A stretch of 7,958 bases of DNA, from NCBI GenBank assembly GCA_035511515.1, contig DATKFG010000042.1:1-7958 (forward strand). The letters run 5' to 3'. Source of the DNA: VBCK01 sp035511515. GTDB taxonomy: Bacteria; Pseudomonadota; Gammaproteobacteria; Burkholderiales; Burkholderiaceae_F. Below the pieces are notes generated by a model. The model was not told the DNA's origin, made no database searches, and saw only the letters and a list, made by a program, of their open reading frames with translations. Both the position numbers and the translations under genes were made by a program. Below are positions 6,346 to 7,958 of this stretch, in pieces (within the stretch, counting starts at the first letter, position 1; each line of letters opens with the position of its first letter).

Positions 6346-7725
6346 ATGGTTTCACAACGCGCGGCGCGCTCGTGCCTGATTGCGCTGGCACTGACGGGTG
6401 CAGGTTCGGCCGCCAGCGCCGCCAGCAACGACCTGGCCTCGGTGCTGAACGAGGCGCTCGCCAACGACCCGGTATTCGCCTCGGCGGGCTTTGCCCAGCA
6501 GGCCTCCCGCGAGGCCGAGCCGCAGGCGCGCGCTGCCCTGCTGCCCAACATATCGCTGTCGACTTCCATCACGGAGACCCGGCAAGGCGTGCGATCCGAC
6601 AACACTCAGATCGAGCCGAGTTTCACCCAGAACTTCACCGCCTGGGGCCCGACCCTTCAGGTCGCGCTTCCCCTGTACCGGGCCCAGCTGTGGGACGCTC
6701 TGTCGCAGTCCAAGCTGATGGTCCGGCAGAGCGAATTGCAGTATGCACAGGCTCGCGAAGATCTGGTCGTGCGGGTGGCACAGGCGTATTTCGACGTGCT
6801 GGCGTCGCACGATGCGCTGGTCGCGATCCAGACCAACAAGCAGGCGATCTCCGAGCAGCTGGCGCAGGCGCAGCGCGAATTCGAGGTCGGCACCAAGACG
6901 ATCGTCGACACCCACGAGGCCAAGTCCCGCTACGACCAGGCGGTGGCGCAGGAGCAGGTGGCGCTGGGCGATCTGATCGTCAAAAAGAGCACGCTGCGCG
7001 CGATCATCGGGCGCGACCCCGGCGAGCTGGCACCGCTGCGCGATACGCCTTCGCTGGTGCCGCCGCAGCCGGCCGACGTGGAAACGTGGGCCCACAACGC
7101 CGAAGACGGCAACTTCACGGTGCTGGCCGCGCGCGCGGTCTCGGAGATTGCGCATCGCGAGACCCGGCGCGCGCACGACGCGTACCGGCCGACGGTCGAC
7201 CTGAGCGGCAGCGTGCAGTGGCAGCACGCCACCAACATCACTCCGCTGACCTTCGTCAACGGAAGCACCAACATTGTGGCGTTCGGCACCAATACGACGA
7301 CCGGAGCGATCGGACTGATCGCGACCGTGCCGCTGTACACGGGCGATCTTCTGCAAAGCCGAATCCGGGAGGCGCGCGCCAACGAGAGCCGCGCCGAGCA
7401 GGACCTGGAGGCGGCCCGCCGCAACGCGGCGCAGCTGGCGCGGGTGGCCTACACGGGCACCGACTACGGCTTGTCGCAGGTGCGGGCGCTGGAGTCGGCC
7501 GAGGTATCCGCTAAAACCCAGCTGGAATCGACGCGGGTCGGATACGAGGTGGGCGTGCGGATCAACCTGGATGTACTGAACGCGAACACGCAGCTGTTCA
7601 ACACCCAGCGCGACCTGAAAAAGGCGCGCTACGACTTCCTGGTCAACGGGCTGCGCTTGAAGGCTGCTTCGGGGACGCTTCAGGACCGGGACGTGCAGGC
7701 GGTTAACGCGTTGCTGCAGCGCTGA
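6346..7725 (+). CDS. tolC: TolC-family outer-membrane efflux/secretion channel
   Basis: This 459-residue protein is a TolC-type outer-membrane factor. Such proteins trimerise into a barrel plus a long periplasmic alpha-helical tunnel and serve as exit duct for RND or ABC efflux pumps or type I secretion. A signal peptide is visible (hydrophobic 9-18, likely cleavage near residue 25 in ASAA); no lipobox Cys follows, which favours TolC proper over the lipoprotein NodT/OprM group. The family's internal duplication is clear: PLYRAQLWDAL (109-119) against PLYTGDLLQSR (329-339), and FEVGTKTIVDTHEAKSRYDQ (179-198) against YEVGVRINLDVLNANTQLFN (400-419). Long Ala/Gln/Glu-rich helices lie between. The length fits the family (about 430-500). 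The ATG at 6346 is preceded by GGAGG (6334-6338) at seven bases. Partner pump genes are absent from the window, so the substrate cannot be inferred. The stop codon is followed within four bases by a REP-like repeat. Confidence 0.95.
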   Translation: MVSQRAARSCLIALALTGAGSAASAASNDLASVLNEALANDPVFASAGFAQQASREAEPQARAALLPNISLSTSITETRQGVRSDNTQIEPSFTQNFTAWGPTLQVALPLYRAQLWDALSQSKLMVRQSELQYAQAREDLVVRVAQAYFDVLASHDALVAIQTNKQAISEQLAQAQREFEVGTKTIVDTHEAKSRYDQAVAQEQVALGDLIVKKSTLRAIIGRDPGELAPLRDTPSLVPPQPADVETWAHNAEDGNFTVLAARAVSEIAHRETRRAHDAYRPTVDLSGSVQWQHATNITPLTFVNGSTNIVAFGTNTTTGAIGLIATVPLYTGDLLQSRIREARANESRAEQDLEAARRNAAQLARVAYTGTDYGLSQVRALESAEVSAKTQLESTRVGYEVGVRINLDVLNANTQLFNTQRDLKKARYDFLVNGLRLKAASGTLQDRDVQAVNALLQR

Positions 7726-7728
7726 CTC

Positions 7729-7958
7729 GCCCTCACCCCCTCCCCTCTCCCGCTGCGCGGGCGAGGGGCGATACGGCGTGTCGGTGCGAATGCCTGCGCG
7801 CTTGCGACGATCGGTCGGCCCTCACCCCCGTCCCCTCTCCCGCTGCGCGGGCGAGGGGCGATACGGCGTGTCGGTGCGAACGCCTGCGCGCTTGCGACGA
7901 TCGGTCGGCCCTCACCGACTCCCCTCTCCCGCTGCGCGGGCGAGGGGCGATACGGTGT
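7729..7958 (+). repeat. Tandem array of three REP-like palindromic repeat units
   Basis: Three units begin with GCCCTCACC at 7729, 7818 and 7908 (periods 89 and 90); the last is cut by the window edge. Each carries a 30-base core (7741-7770, 7831-7860, 7920-7949), identical in all three, that folds as CCCCTC / GAGGGG, a single T-C mismatch, CCCGC / GCGGG and a TGC loop. The remaining 47 bases of the first two units differ at only one position (T or C at 7791/7881). Differences cluster in the short run just before the core. The array begins right after the tolC stop codon and is in the same orientation relative to tolC as the left-hand inverted copy is to the peptidase gene. It is a multi-hairpin 3' end candidate; no gene is seen here. 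Confidence 0.85.

Noticed and set aside
6372..7514. Plus-strand open frame (380 codons) inside tolC in another frame
   Set aside because: The overlapping tolC frame has a signal peptide, internal duplication and ribosome binding site; this frame is Arg/Gly-rich with no domain.
7733..7915. Minus-strand open frame of 60 codons in the right non-coding region
   Set aside because: It is a translation of the tandem palindromic repeat, giving the same peptide twice; no ribosome binding site or homology supports it.
7729..7958. CRISPR array
   Set aside because: The material between cores is itself nearly identical from unit to unit, whereas CRISPR spacers are unique; unit length and the long hairpin core also fit REP-type elements, and no cas gene is present.

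Overview
The window is GC-rich DNA (by eye about two thirds G+C) from a Gram-negative proteobacterium, most likely a betaproteobacterium of the Burkholderiales or a near relative. The pointers are dense genes with few intergenic bases, a periplasmic-type prolyl oligopeptidase, a DUF480/YceH protein, a PaaG-type crotonase, and above all the gene order methyltransferase (Pcm-like) - rhodanese - TolC. I know that order from Burkholderiales; the assignment is inference, not a database match.

Layout. Bases 1-216 are non-coding and hold two inverted copies of a palindromic (REP-like) repeat, one interrupted by a second hairpin. Bases 217-2481 (minus) encode an exported S9A prolyl-oligopeptidase-family serine peptidase starting at GTG. 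A 133-bp divergent spacer with two short perfect palindromes separates it from a zinc-dependent alcohol dehydrogenase (2615-3607, plus). That gene converges on a two-gene minus-strand unit: a PaaG-like enoyl-CoA hydratase/isomerase (4377-5174), transcribed first, then the DUF480/YceH winged-helix protein (3660-4337), 39 bases apart. From a second divergent spacer (5175-5280) a plus-strand operon runs to the right: Pcm-like methyltransferase (5281-5949), single-domain rhodanese (5983-6306) and TolC-family outer-membrane channel (6346-7725), with gaps of 33 and 39 bases. Bases 7726-7958 are non-coding and hold three tandem copies (period 89-90 bp) of the same repeat seen at the left edge.

Function. 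The clearest unit is the right-hand operon, whose last gene makes the outer-membrane exit duct for tripartite efflux or type I secretion. The inner-membrane and adaptor parts are not in the window, and the roles of the methyltransferase and rhodanese with respect to the channel are unknown. The peptidase, alcohol dehydrogenase and crotonase look like separate metabolic genes.

I see no clearly new defence, secretion or mobile system. The points most worth a second look are: the repeat family and its placement a few bases after the stop codons of both outermost genes, in the same orientation relative to transcription; the PaaG-like protein lacking the expected catalytic Asp; the peptidase lacking the Trp of the classic proline pocket; and the Pcm-like protein lacking the usual isoaspartate-methyltransferase substrate motif.
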